Assembly: GCA_017415185.1 (NCBI GenBank)
Contig: JAFQHZ010000027.1
Span: forward strand, 1-41,096
Reading direction: 5' to 3'
DNA length: 41,096 nt
From: Candidatus Gastranaerophilales bacterium
GTDB lineage: Bacteria; Cyanobacteriota; Vampirovibrionia; Gastranaerophilales; Gastranaerophilaceae
Positions within the stretch are counted from its first letter, which is position 1. Each line of letters begins with the position of its first letter. Below the pieces are notes generated by a model, which searched no databases, was not told where the DNA came from, and saw nothing but the letters and a program-made list of their open reading frames with translations. Positions 7,074 through 14,448 of this stretch are shown piece by piece. A program made the position numbers and the translations under genes.

Positions 7074-7792
7074 TATTTTACCTTGAAAACAACGTTGGCT
7101 ACTGCTGTAACTTTTTTGTCAATGCTTGTTGTGTCGTTAATTCCCATATCTGAAACCATATTTGAATCAACAGGAGTAATTTGAAAAACGCCCATGCGCA
7201 TTGATTTAACTTTGCCAACATTTGCCCCTGTTGCGCTTAACATTGAGCTTGCTCTTTGTTTGGCGTCTTGTGAAGCTTCTTTTAATAAATCCACCTTAAT
7301 TGAAGCTAAATCTGAATAAAAATATTCTGGAGAATAAACTTCAATATTGATTCCTTTATTAATTAAATTTTGGATATCTGTTGAAATTCTTTTAATTTTT
7401 GAAACATCATTTGATTTTATTTCAATATGTTGCGAGCCTTCGTAAGCAATTATTTCATTTGTGCTATAACCTTTTTCGTTTTGGCGATATATATTGTATC
7501 CATTCATCGATTTAATATCGATTTCATTGATGCCTTTTGATTTTAAATATTCAATTACAAGAGGAGTTTGCGTTTTTAAATATGCAAAAGATTCTTTTTG
7601 ATTAGCTTTTCTTGCACGAATTGAAAAGCCCAGTTTTGCGCTGTCTGATTTGACAATTTTACTTGCAGAGCCTGTTACTGTTATGTTTTCGTCCTTTGAA
7701 ATTTTGTTTGCAAAAATTAAACTTGCAATTAAAAGTCCAAAAGTAATTATTAAACAAGAAGCTAAGATTTGAAATTTTTCAAGTTTTTCCAT
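7073..7792 (-). CDS. SIMPL (DUF541) domain protein, membrane anchored
   Basis: A 239-residue protein with one N-terminal transmembrane segment (about residues 10-30) and then a SIMPL/DUF541 domain facing the outside. The domain opens with the characteristic ITVTGSA strand followed by a long helix-rich body, and contains DAKQRASSMLSATGANVGKV, a family hallmark. Members include the E. coli periplasmic protein YggE, linked to oxidative stress, but the biochemical role is unclear. An AAAGGAG Shine-Dalgarno sequence lies close ahead of the ATG. It is the first gene of a pair with the acetyltransferase and follows queA after 24 nt. Confidence 0.88.
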   Translation of the reverse strand: MEKLEKFQILASCLIITFGLLIASLIFANKISKDENITVTGSASKIVKSDSAKLGFSIRARKANQKESFAYLKTQTPLVIEYLKSKGINEIDIKSMNGYNIYRQNEKGYSTNEIIAYEGSQHIEIKSNDVSKIKRISTDIQNLINKGINIEVYSPEYFYSDLASIKVDLLKEASQDAKQRASSMLSATGANVGKVKSMRMGVFQITPVDSNMVSDMGINDTTSIDKKVTAVANVVFKVK

Positions 7793-7816
7793 ATTAATCT
7801 CCTTTTAATTGAATAA

Positions 7817-8860
7817 TTATCGCTCAATAAACATGCAATCGCCATAGCTAAAAAAGCGATATTTTTCTTTAACGGCATGCTCGTATGCTTCAAAAACAAA
7901 CTCTTTTCCTGCAAATGCCGAAATTAGCATAATTAAAGTTGATTTTGGCAAATGAAAATTTGTTATTAATTTGTCAACCGATTCCACTTTTTGTGGCGGA
8001 TATATGAAAATATCAGTTTTGTCTTTTGTTTCAACAATTTTGCCATATTTTCGATATGTCGCTTCAAGACATCTTAGGGCGGTTGTGCCAACTGCAATAA
8101 CAGAACCTTTTTTGTTATTAATTAAATCAGCAGTACTAGCTGGAATTGAAAAAGATTCAAAATGCATTGTGTGTTCGTTTAAATTTTCAACTTTTACAGG
8201 CATAAACGTTCCTAAACCAACGTTTAGCGTAACGTATGCAATATGTATTCCTTTTTCTTTTATTTTTTCAAGCAATTCTTTTGAAAAGTGTAATCCTGCG
8301 GTGGGCGCTGCAGCAGAGCCAATGTTTTTTGCGAAAACAGTTTGATAATCATCCTTGTCATTAGGGTTTACTTCCCTTGAAATATATGGAGGAAGCGGAA
8401 TTGAGCCATATTTGTTTAGTGTTTCATAAATGTCATTCCCATTGAAAATTACTTCAACAATATATTTTGGAATTTCGTTTTCGCTTTTTGCTGCTTGTTT
8501 TTCGATTAATTTGATTTTAAAATCTGGCGAAACTTCGAGTATTTCGTCGATTTTCACTCTTTTTGCATTTTTTGTTAAAACTTCCCAATGATTATTGTTG
8601 TCAATTGGGTTTAAAAAGAAAACTTCGACGTTTGCGCCTGTTGAACGATGCGCAATTACTCGTGCAGGATAAACTTTTGTGTCGTTTAAAACCAAAACGT
8701 CGTCTTTGTTTAACAAATCTATGATTTCATAAAAATATTTGTCTTGATATGTTTGATTTGCCTTGTTTAAATGCAACATTCGACATCCGTCTCTTTTTGA
8801 AAGCGGATTTTGCGCAATTAATTCCTGCGGTAAATGATAATCGAAATCTGAAGTTTTCAT
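7817..8860 (-). CDS. queA: S-adenosylmethionine:tRNA ribosyltransferase-isomerase QueA
   Basis: A 347-residue QueA, which transfers and isomerises the ribosyl group of SAM onto preQ1 in tRNA to make epoxyqueuosine. The N-terminus (DFDYHLPQELIAQNPL, then RDGCRMLHL) is canonical, as are VLNDTKVYPAR, GSAAAPTAGLHF, TLNVGLGTF and TNFHLPKSTLIMLISAFAG. Full length. No Shine-Dalgarno sequence is visible; instead a TAAAAT box (8872-8867) ends 6 nt before the ATG, consistent with a leaderless message. No other queuosine gene is in the window. Confidence 0.97.
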   Translation of the reverse strand: MKTSDFDYHLPQELIAQNPLSKRDGCRMLHLNKANQTYQDKYFYEIIDLLNKDDVLVLNDTKVYPARVIAHRSTGANVEVFFLNPIDNNNHWEVLTKNAKRVKIDEILEVSPDFKIKLIEKQAAKSENEIPKYIVEVIFNGNDIYETLNKYGSIPLPPYISREVNPNDKDDYQTVFAKNIGSAAAPTAGLHFSKELLEKIKEKGIHIAYVTLNVGLGTFMPVKVENLNEHTMHFESFSIPASTADLINNKKGSVIAVGTTALRCLEATYRKYGKIVETKDKTDIFIYPPQKVESVDKLITNFHLPKSTLIMLISAFAGKEFVFEAYEHAVKEKYRFFSYGDCMFIER

Positions 8861-8866
8861 ATAATT

Positions 8867-8872
8867 ATTTTA
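8867..8872 (-). promoter_or_regulatory. -10 box 6 nt from the queA start codon
   Basis: TAAAAT on the minus strand is followed by 6 nt and then ATG, so the predicted transcription start falls on or next to the start codon. One of the window's leaderless-type starts. Confidence 0.45.
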
Positions 8873-8884
8873 CTAGAAAATAAT

Positions 8885-9112
8885 TTATTTTTTATCGAAA
8901 TCCAATAAATCTTTTAATTCCATTTTAAATGCTTTTGCAATTTTTACCAAGGTTAAATATTTGACTTCAACGTTTGCTTTTTCAATTCTTGATAATGTTG
9001 AAGGTTCTAGACCATTTTTATAACATAAATTTTCTAGGGTTAATTTTCTTTCTTTTCTTAACCCTTTTATTCTTTTGCCTAGAAGTATCAATTCATTATC
9101 GATTTCTTGCAT
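8885..9112 (-). CDS. Xre/Cro-type helix-turn-helix regulator
   Basis: A 75-residue protein consisting almost only of an HTH_3 domain: GKRIKGLRKERKLTLENLCYKNGL...STLSRIEKANVEV...LVKIAKAFKMELKDLLDF, roughly residues 11-70. Such single-domain proteins usually repress their own gene and a neighbour. The ATG at 9112 is preferred over the in-frame ATG at 9172 because the HTH domain starts just after it and the extra 20 residues have no family support. Two copies of TTGCA-N4-TGCAA lie over this start and 41 bp upstream, flanking a TATAAT (9133-9128). The divergent neighbour is the secreted nuclease, so it is a candidate target. That link is inference. Confidence 0.85.
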   Translation of the reverse strand: MQEIDNELILLGKRIKGLRKERKLTLENLCYKNGLEPSTLSRIEKANVEVKYLTLVKIAKAFKMELKDLLDFDKK

Positions 9113-9120
9113 ATATGCAA
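9107..9120. promoter_or_regulatory. Candidate operator 1 (TTGCA-N4-TGCAA)
   Basis: TTGCATATATGCAA is a perfect 14-bp palindrome over the regulator's start codon and predicted transcription start. It shares both half-sites and the 4-bp spacer with the site at 9148-9161. Confidence 0.5.
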
Positions 9121-9147
9121 TTTTAATATTATAATTACATTTATTTT

Positions 9148-9161
9148 TTGCATGCGTGCAA
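9148..9161. promoter_or_regulatory. Candidate operator 2 (TTGCA-N4-TGCAA)
   Basis: TTGCATGCGTGCAA lies within a longer perfect 9-bp inverted repeat (9144-9152 with 9157-9165). It is upstream of the regulator's TATAAT (9128-9133) and about 30 bp before the nuclease ATG at 9192. It is 41 bp, about four helical turns, from operator 1. Confidence 0.5.
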
Positions 9162-9191
9162 AAAATATCCAATTGCCATAGTGGGGTTATT

Positions 9192-9601
9192 ATGAAAATT
9201 TTTTTAATTTTATTATTGTTATTGAATTTGTTTTCTTTTGCAAAACAAATATTGAAGTTGTGGAAATTTATGATGGCGATACTATTAAAGCGAAAATTGA
9301 CAAGGAAGAATTTTCGATTAGACTCAAAGGTCTTGATTGCTTTGAGACATCTCCTATTAATAGGGCGTATAAACAGGCTTATGAGACAAATTTAGATATA
9401 AATGATGTAATAAAACAAGGAAAAATTGCTAAAAAATATTTATTTGATCTTTACAGTAAAACTTCAAATGTTTATTTTGATTTTTTGGGTATTGATAAAC
9501 ATTCGAGAGCTTTAGGCATTTTGTATTTTGATAAAATAAACGTTAATAAAGAACTAATTGAAAAGAATATTTGTAAAAAATATGATTATAAAAGCGAATA
9601 A
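9192..9601 (+). pseudogene. Secreted thermonuclease (SNase-like) with apparent -1 frameshift after the signal peptide
   Basis: From the ATG at 9192 one frame encodes a clean signal peptide (MKIFLILLLLLNLFSFA). The nuclease domain lies in another frame, which stays open to the stop at 9601 and reads NIEVVEIYDGDTIKA. One extra A in the AAAA run at 9242-9245 would join them as ...SFAKTNIEVVEIYDGDT. The SNase catalytic set is present: the DGDT aspartate, Arg and Asp/Glu in IRLKGLDCFE, and the later Arg in HSRALGILYF. The domain alone (from GTG 9260) is about 113 aa. The cause may be a sequencing or assembly error in a homopolymer, a true lesion, phase variation, or slippage. It is divergent from the Xre-like regulator. 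Confidence 0.75.
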
Positions 9602-9602
9602 T

Positions 9603-10946
9603 TTATTCCTTCAAATCCAATTGTCTTGCAGCGCGCACTTCGTCAGCTCTTGAAATCGGAGTGTTTTTAGGAAATTCATGAAAATCAACGCCGTCTTCAA
9701 TTTCTTTGGCAATTTTAATCATAACTTCAACAAAATTGTCTAAAACTTCTTTCGTCTCAGATTCTGTTGGTTCAACCATGAAAGCCTCATGCACAATTAA
9801 AGGAAAATAAATTGTTGCAGGATGAATATTTTCGTCCATTAATCTTTTTGCAATGTCCAATGTGCTTGCGCCAAGCGCTTTTTTGTCGGAATTGTCAATG
9901 ACAAATTCATGTGCACAATGGGAATCAAAAGCAATATGATAGTAATCTTTTAATTTTGATTTTAAATAATTTGCAGCCAAAACAGCGTCGGATGAAACAT
10001 TTTTAAGGCTTTTACCCATCATATAAATATAAGTATATGCTTTTATTAAGACATTGAAATTGCCATAAAAAGCACTAACTTTGCCGATAGATTTGTCATA
10101 ATTATAGTTTCTTATGTATTTTTCGCCATTAAATTCAATTTTTGGCACAGGTAAATAATCTTTTAATTTTTCAACAACGCCAATTGGACCAGCCCCTGGT
10201 CCGCCTCCTGCATGTGGCGTTGCAAAAGTTTTGTGAAGATTTAAATGTACAACATCAAACCCCATTAATTTAGGGTTTGTGTGTCCCATAATTGCATTAA
10301 AATTAGCTCCATCGTAATATAACAAAGAGCCGTTATTGTGCATTATATTTGAAATTTCAACGATATTATCATCAAAAAGCCCCAAGGTGTTTGGGTTTGT
10401 CATCATAATTGCTGCAATTTGTGAATTATATTCAGCTACGATTTGCTTTAATTCTTCAACATTTACAAGCCCTTTTTCATTAGATTTTACTTCTAAAATT
10501 TCAAAACCGCACATTGCAGCGCTTGCGGGGTTTGTTCCATGGGCATTATCAGGAATGATTACTTTTTTTCTTGTATTTATTTCATCAATGTCTTCAAAAT
10601 ATTTTTTAATAACCATCATCCCAGACAATTCGCCATGAGCACCTGCGCAAGGTTGCAGGCTAATTTCGTCCATTCCTGTAATAATTTTTAGAAAATTTTG
10701 CAATTCATACATTAATTGAAGTGCACCTTGAGAATCGTCATCGTCTTGGTTTGGGTGAAGATTAACAAAGCCTTCTAATTTTGAAGCCCATTCGTTTATT
10801 CTTGGGTTATATTTCATTGTGCAAGAACCAAGCGGATAAAACCCTTTTTCAATACAGAAATTTTTATCAGACATTTCTTTATAGTGTCTCATTAATTCAA
10901 GTTCAGTTTTGTCTTGAAGTTTGATTTCGCTGGTTCTTTTTTGCAT
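9603..10946 (-). CDS. gcvPB: Glycine dehydrogenase (decarboxylating) subunit 2
   Basis: A 447-residue P-protein beta subunit of the glycine cleavage system. It contains GFYPLGSCTMKYNPR, QPCAGAHGELSGMM, IPDNAHGTNPASAAMCGFE and the PLP-lysine region HLNLHKTFATPHAGGGPGAGPIGV. The start is about 35 residues shorter than in many GcvPB proteins, but a stop lies in frame just upstream, so this start is right. An AAGGA Shine-Dalgarno sequence and a TATAAT (10972-10967) precede it. The partner subunit GcvPA and the T and H proteins are not in the window. Confidence 0.96.
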   Translation of the reverse strand: MQKRTSEIKLQDKTELELMRHYKEMSDKNFCIEKGFYPLGSCTMKYNPRINEWASKLEGFVNLHPNQDDDDSQGALQLMYELQNFLKIITGMDEISLQPCAGAHGELSGMMVIKKYFEDIDEINTRKKVIIPDNAHGTNPASAAMCGFEILEVKSNEKGLVNVEELKQIVAEYNSQIAAIMMTNPNTLGLFDDNIVEISNIMHNNGSLLYYDGANFNAIMGHTNPKLMGFDVVHLNLHKTFATPHAGGGPGAGPIGVVEKLKDYLPVPKIEFNGEKYIRNYNYDKSIGKVSAFYGNFNVLIKAYTYIYMMGKSLKNVSSDAVLAANYLKSKLKDYYHIAFDSHCAHEFVIDNSDKKALGASTLDIAKRLMDENIHPATIYFPLIVHEAFMVEPTESETKEVLDNFVEVMIKIAKEIEDGVDFHEFPKNTPISRADEVRAARQLDLKE

Positions 10947-10980
10947 AGAATTATCCTTTTTGCTTAATTATATAACAAAA

Positions 10981-11715
10981 TTAGCCCATATAAAATAAAA
11001 TGCCAATAATTAAATCTGCAACTAGAATATAAACGGTGCAAATAATGGCTGATTTTGTTGTTGAAATTCCAACATCTTTCGCTCCACCCCTTGTATTATA
11101 GCCAACAGTCGAGCAAACAAGAGCGATTAACCCTCCAAAAATCAACCCCTTTAAAAGGCTAACATATACATCTTTCATAACCAACATTAGCCAAACAGAA
11201 TTAAAATATCTTGCAGGATGTAATCCTATTGAAAAATAGCTAACTAAAGCACCGCCTAAAATTCCGATTAATTCTGCTAAAAGCACTATGCAAAAAACGC
11301 TTAAAGCTCCTGCTATGATTCTTGGAGCAAAATAATATCCAATTGAATCCACCTTTAAAACTTCAATTGCATCAATTTGGTTTGTTACTTTCATATTTGC
11401 AACTTGTGCTGTAATTGCAGTTCCTGCACGAGCTGCAAGAGCCAGAGCGGCAAAGCCTGGGGCGATTTCTCTTATTAGCGCAACTGCTAAAAATCCGCCA
11501 ATATAACTGTCTCCGCCAGACATTAAAAATTGATGAGCAACTTGAAGGGCGATAACGCAAGCTGCGATAAAAACAATTGATAAACAAATTGCCAATGAAT
11601 CAAAGCCGATTGCACTCATTTGAGCTATTACGCTTGAAAAACGAACATTCCCTTTGAGGGTGTATTTTGCCGATTGAATAAGGTTTTGAACGCATTGACC
11701 TAAAAAGTTTATCAT
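10981..11715 (-). CDS. mlaE: MlaE-family lipid ABC transporter permease
   Basis: A 244-residue integral membrane protein of the MlaE/YrbE (DUF140) family, the permease of ABC systems moving phospholipids between inner and outer membranes. It shows about five hydrophobic segments and the family signature near the middle: AVALIREIAPGFAALALAARAGTAITAQVANMKVTNQIDAIEVL. The end (STVGYNTRGGAKDVGISTTKSAI) is also characteristic. Its ATPase (MlaF) and MCE-domain partner (MlaD) are not beside it. A -10 box (TATAAT) ends 6 nt from the ATG with no Shine-Dalgarno sequence. Its presence supports a diderm envelope. Confidence 0.93.
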   Translation of the reverse strand: MINFLGQCVQNLIQSAKYTLKGNVRFSSVIAQMSAIGFDSLAICLSIVFIAACVIALQVAHQFLMSGGDSYIGGFLAVALIREIAPGFAALALAARAGTAITAQVANMKVTNQIDAIEVLKVDSIGYYFAPRIIAGALSVFCIVLLAELIGILGGALVSYFSIGLHPARYFNSVWLMLVMKDVYVSLLKGLIFGGLIALVCSTVGYNTRGGAKDVGISTTKSAIICTVYILVADLIIGILFYMG

Positions 11716-11721
11716 AGTGCA

Positions 11722-11727
11722 ATTATA
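11722..11727 (-). promoter_or_regulatory. -10 box 6 nt from the mlaE start codon
   Basis: TATAAT on the minus strand, then TGCACT, then ATG at 11715. There is no ribosome binding site, consistent with a leaderless start. Confidence 0.5.
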
Positions 11728-11772
11728 TCTATATAAATTAAAAAAAGCTAGATTTTCTTTCTATTTTTGTTA

Positions 11773-11778
11773 TAAAAT
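11773..11778 (+). promoter_or_regulatory. -10 box 6 nt from the GT2-like gene
   Basis: TAAAAT within TTATAAAATACC, followed by 6 nt (ACCATT) and the ATG at 11785. No Shine-Dalgarno sequence is present. It is divergent from the mlaE box 46 bp away. Confidence 0.45.
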
Positions 11779-11784
11779 ACCATT

Positions 11785-13317
11785 ATGATAGTATTTGATA
11801 CATTATTTATATTATTAATTATTTATCTTTTTATATATTGCGCTTATCAATTGTTTTTCTATGTTAAAGCAAGAAATATTGAAAAATATTTTGAAATGCA
11901 AGAAAAAACAAGAAGCATAATGCTCGATAAACGCAAGCTTTGCGTTGTAATTTGGGCTTGCGCAAAAGATAAAAATCTTGATAAATTGCTTGGTGTATTA
12001 AATTCTCAATCATACGCAAAAGAAAATTATGAAGTGCATGTTGTTTATCAAAAAGAAGAAAACGACACTTCTGCCTCAAGGGATTTTGCTCTTGGCGCAA
12101 GAATACACAACATTCAAAACCCAGATTATTTTTCAAAAGACAAAGCTGTAAATTTATTCATTCAAAAAATGATTGGCGAATCAAAATTTGACGCTTATGT
12201 TTTCCTTGGCGCAAATCGCATGGTTGGGGAAAAATATTTGGAAAATATTAATAAATCGCTTGTTAATTCTTGCGTTTTGGTTGGTTCAAAAGTTTGCACA
12301 AACGAAAACAGCCAGCTTGCAAAAAGAATTAAAACCTCTATAATTTGCGCATATTTGAAATATGTCAATAGAACAAATAGCATTGTTCGTTCTTTGTTTG
12401 AGCTCCCTTTCTTTATAGATGGCGAAAATCTTGTTATAACAAGTGATGTTCTTGAAAAGATGGGCTATGTTGGAATAGAAGACAAGGATTCTGAGCTTGA
12501 ATTTTCGCTTGATTTAGCTTCAAACGATATTAAATCTATCTATTCACCATATATCATTACGGCGGTTGATGTAAAAAATTATGATTTTTCTGCACCAAGT
12601 TGGAAAAATAAATTTTCTTTGTTTTCGCACTATTTTCCGCTATTAGTTTTCAAAAACACAGCATTTAGAGAATTTATCTTATTTCTATTAAAACCAAACT
12701 CTTTGTTTGTTTTGTTCGGATATATTTTCTTATTAATATTATCAATTTACATGCCAAATCATGTTGCGCAAAGGGCAGTGATATTGCTTGGCGTATGTTT
12801 ATTTGTTAATTTTTTAATTTCAATCAATGTTTCAAAAATTCAAATCAAAGATATTCTATGGTTAATGCTCTATCCTTTTTGTCTATCTTGGCAAAAATTA
12901 AAAATTTTAATTAACGCTCTAACTATGCGCTCAATTATGAATAGCGAATATGAAGAAGAAAACGTTAATTCTGCAACAATTAATGCTGTTGTAAACAATG
13001 GCAAAAAAGATTTTATCTGCAAATTAGATTTAGTTTCAGAAGATGGCATGAGAAAAGTTGTTTTTAGAGAAGGAAATCGCTTCATTGTTACTGATTCATA
13101 TTTAAGAATGTATGATGCTTTGGTGGATATGACATACAAATTAAAATCAAAAGGAATGATGTTAAAAATTTGCCAAAATTGCCAAAATTTTGCAATTGCT
13201 CCGGATGGAACTCTTGATTGCTTAAATGGCAAATGTCAGGTTTCTCAAAATGAAATTTTAGTTTGGAATGGTTGCCAGTTTTTCTATGCTCCAAGCGAAA
13301 ATAAAGAAGAAAATTAA
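11785..13317 (+). CDS. GT2-like membrane protein lacking the DxD motif, with C-terminal Cys cluster
   Basis: A 510-residue protein with the plan of a membrane glycosyltransferase family 2 enzyme: an N-terminal membrane helix (5-27), a Rossmann-like domain (50-265) and two or three membrane helices (about 295-365). The usual metal-binding D-A-D segment reads LGANR at 141-145. The later acidic motif is present as EDKDSELEFSLDLASN (232-247), but no Q-x-x-R-W motif follows. The soluble C-terminus (400-510) has C463-x2-C466 and C479-x4-C484, possibly a metal site. It may be an inactive relative or a divergent enzyme. No partner gene is adjacent; it converges on the M48 protease gene with no gap. 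Confidence 0.6.
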   Translation: MIVFDTLFILLIIYLFIYCAYQLFFYVKARNIEKYFEMQEKTRSIMLDKRKLCVVIWACAKDKNLDKLLGVLNSQSYAKENYEVHVVYQKEENDTSASRDFALGARIHNIQNPDYFSKDKAVNLFIQKMIGESKFDAYVFLGANRMVGEKYLENINKSLVNSCVLVGSKVCTNENSQLAKRIKTSIICAYLKYVNRTNSIVRSLFELPFFIDGENLVITSDVLEKMGYVGIEDKDSELEFSLDLASNDIKSIYSPYIITAVDVKNYDFSAPSWKNKFSLFSHYFPLLVFKNTAFREFILFLLKPNSLFVLFGYIFLLILSIYMPNHVAQRAVILLGVCLFVNFLISINVSKIQIKDILWLMLYPFCLSWQKLKILINALTMRSIMNSEYEEENVNSATINAVVNNGKKDFICKLDLVSEDGMRKVVFREGNRFIVTDSYLRMYDALVDMTYKLKSKGMMLKICQNCQNFAIAPDGTLDCLNGKCQVSQNEILVWNGCQFFYAPSENKEEN

Positions 13318-14433
13318 TTATCTTTTATAAAATGTTTTATATTGTTTAATTACTTCTTCGCTTTTTGGATTCAGTGCTTTTGCTTTTTTGATATATCTTT
13401 TTGCTAGTTTAATATCGTTTTCAAATTCATAAGCATAAGAAAGATACAATGGTGCAATATAGTTGTTTGGGCTTGTTTCGTGGGCTTTTGAAAAATATTC
13501 AATAGCTTTTTTTATGTCTTCTTTTTTGTAATAAAAATATGCTTTTGATAATAATTTTTGAGTTTTGTTTGTAACAACAAAGGAATAATCTTTATAATTT
13601 TCGGGCTTGTTTAAAACAAGCGTTTCTTTATCCATTGATTTCTGAACGGAAAGAGTTTTGCTGTTAAAAAGGTTATTTTCGCCTTCTTTTTTGAGATTTT
13701 CAATGTTTAAAATGTCATATTGAGCTAGAAGATTTTCTTTTCTTTCATAAATTAGCGGATAAATGTTTTTGTTTTCGTAAAAATTGTAATCTTCATCGAT
13801 ATAATCAAAAATTTCAAGTGCTAAATCAAGATTGAAACCTGCTTTTATGATTAATTCAAGCGCAAGAGAATCGGAATTTAGCTCAAGCTTTCTTTGGGAA
13901 AGATAAATATTATTAATTAAATTTTTTAAATTTTTTGTGTAATTTTCGCTATATTTTTGTGAATTTAATTTTTTAATTTCTTCTTCAATTCGTTTTATTT
14001 TGTATGTGTTTTCGATTGTTTCTTTTTGGTGCAAAAGGATAAAATGAGCCAATTCATGAGCGATTGCATAAGCAAGGGCGTCTTTGTTTTGGTGCAAGCA
14101 ATCGTATAGTGATGAATTAATCAAAATTAAATTGTTATTCAATGAAACTGCATTAATAACGTCTTTTTCAAGATTAAACCCAATTCTCCAATTTTTATAT
14201 TGAAGGTTGTTTGCTCTTATGATTTTGTCTGCTATCAAATAAATTTCGTATTCTTCTTTTGAAAGTTTTTCTTTATATTTTTGATATTCTTTTTTATCAG
14301 AATATGCTTTTTTCTTTAATGAAAATGTGTTTATTTTTTTATATTCGAAATCATTTATTAAATTTGCGTCTTTTAAATTAAGCGCAAAAACTGAATTAGA
14401 TAGCAATAATATAACCAAAAACTTTTTTATCAT
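13318..14433 (-). CDS. M48-family metalloprotease with C-terminal TPR repeats
   Basis: A 371-residue exported protein. Signal peptide 1-18 (MIKKFLVILLLSNSVFA). The zinc protease motif HELAH is at 126-130, with the third ligand E184 in LELNSDSLAL (ExxxD, D188). Residues about 293-365 are tetratricopeptide repeats (AYFYYKKEDIKKAIEYFSKA...). This is the layout of BepA-like periplasmic M48 proteases, which act in outer-membrane protein quality control; the match is by architecture only. It lies downstream of folC, but TGC-TATAAT over the folC stop (14448-14440) ends 6 nt from the ATG, so it probably also has its own leaderless promoter. Confidence 0.88.
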   Translation of the reverse strand: MIKKFLVILLLSNSVFALNLKDANLINDFEYKKINTFSLKKKAYSDKKEYQKYKEKLSKEEYEIYLIADKIIRANNLQYKNWRIGFNLEKDVINAVSLNNNLILINSSLYDCLHQNKDALAYAIAHELAHFILLHQKETIENTYKIKRIEEEIKKLNSQKYSENYTKNLKNLINNIYLSQRKLELNSDSLALELIIKAGFNLDLALEIFDYIDEDYNFYENKNIYPLIYERKENLLAQYDILNIENLKKEGENNLFNSKTLSVQKSMDKETLVLNKPENYKDYSFVVTNKTQKLLSKAYFYYKKEDIKKAIEYFSKAHETSPNNYIAPLYLSYAYEFENDIKLAKRYIKKAKALNPKSEEVIKQYKTFYKR

Positions 14434-14439
14434 AGCTCA

Positions 14440-14448
14440 ATTATAGCA
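14440..14448 (-). promoter_or_regulatory. Extended -10 promoter of the M48 protease gene
   Basis: TGC-TATAAT on the minus strand overlaps the folC stop codon and ends 6 nt before the ATG at 14433. It is a full extended -10 with no Shine-Dalgarno sequence downstream. Confidence 0.6.

Noticed and set aside
9156-9395. 79-aa frame read as a separate gene (signal peptide plus Lys/Leu-rich tail)
   Set aside because: Only its start from 9192 is meaningful, as the signal peptide of the frameshifted nuclease; the tail is an out-of-frame reading of the nuclease domain.
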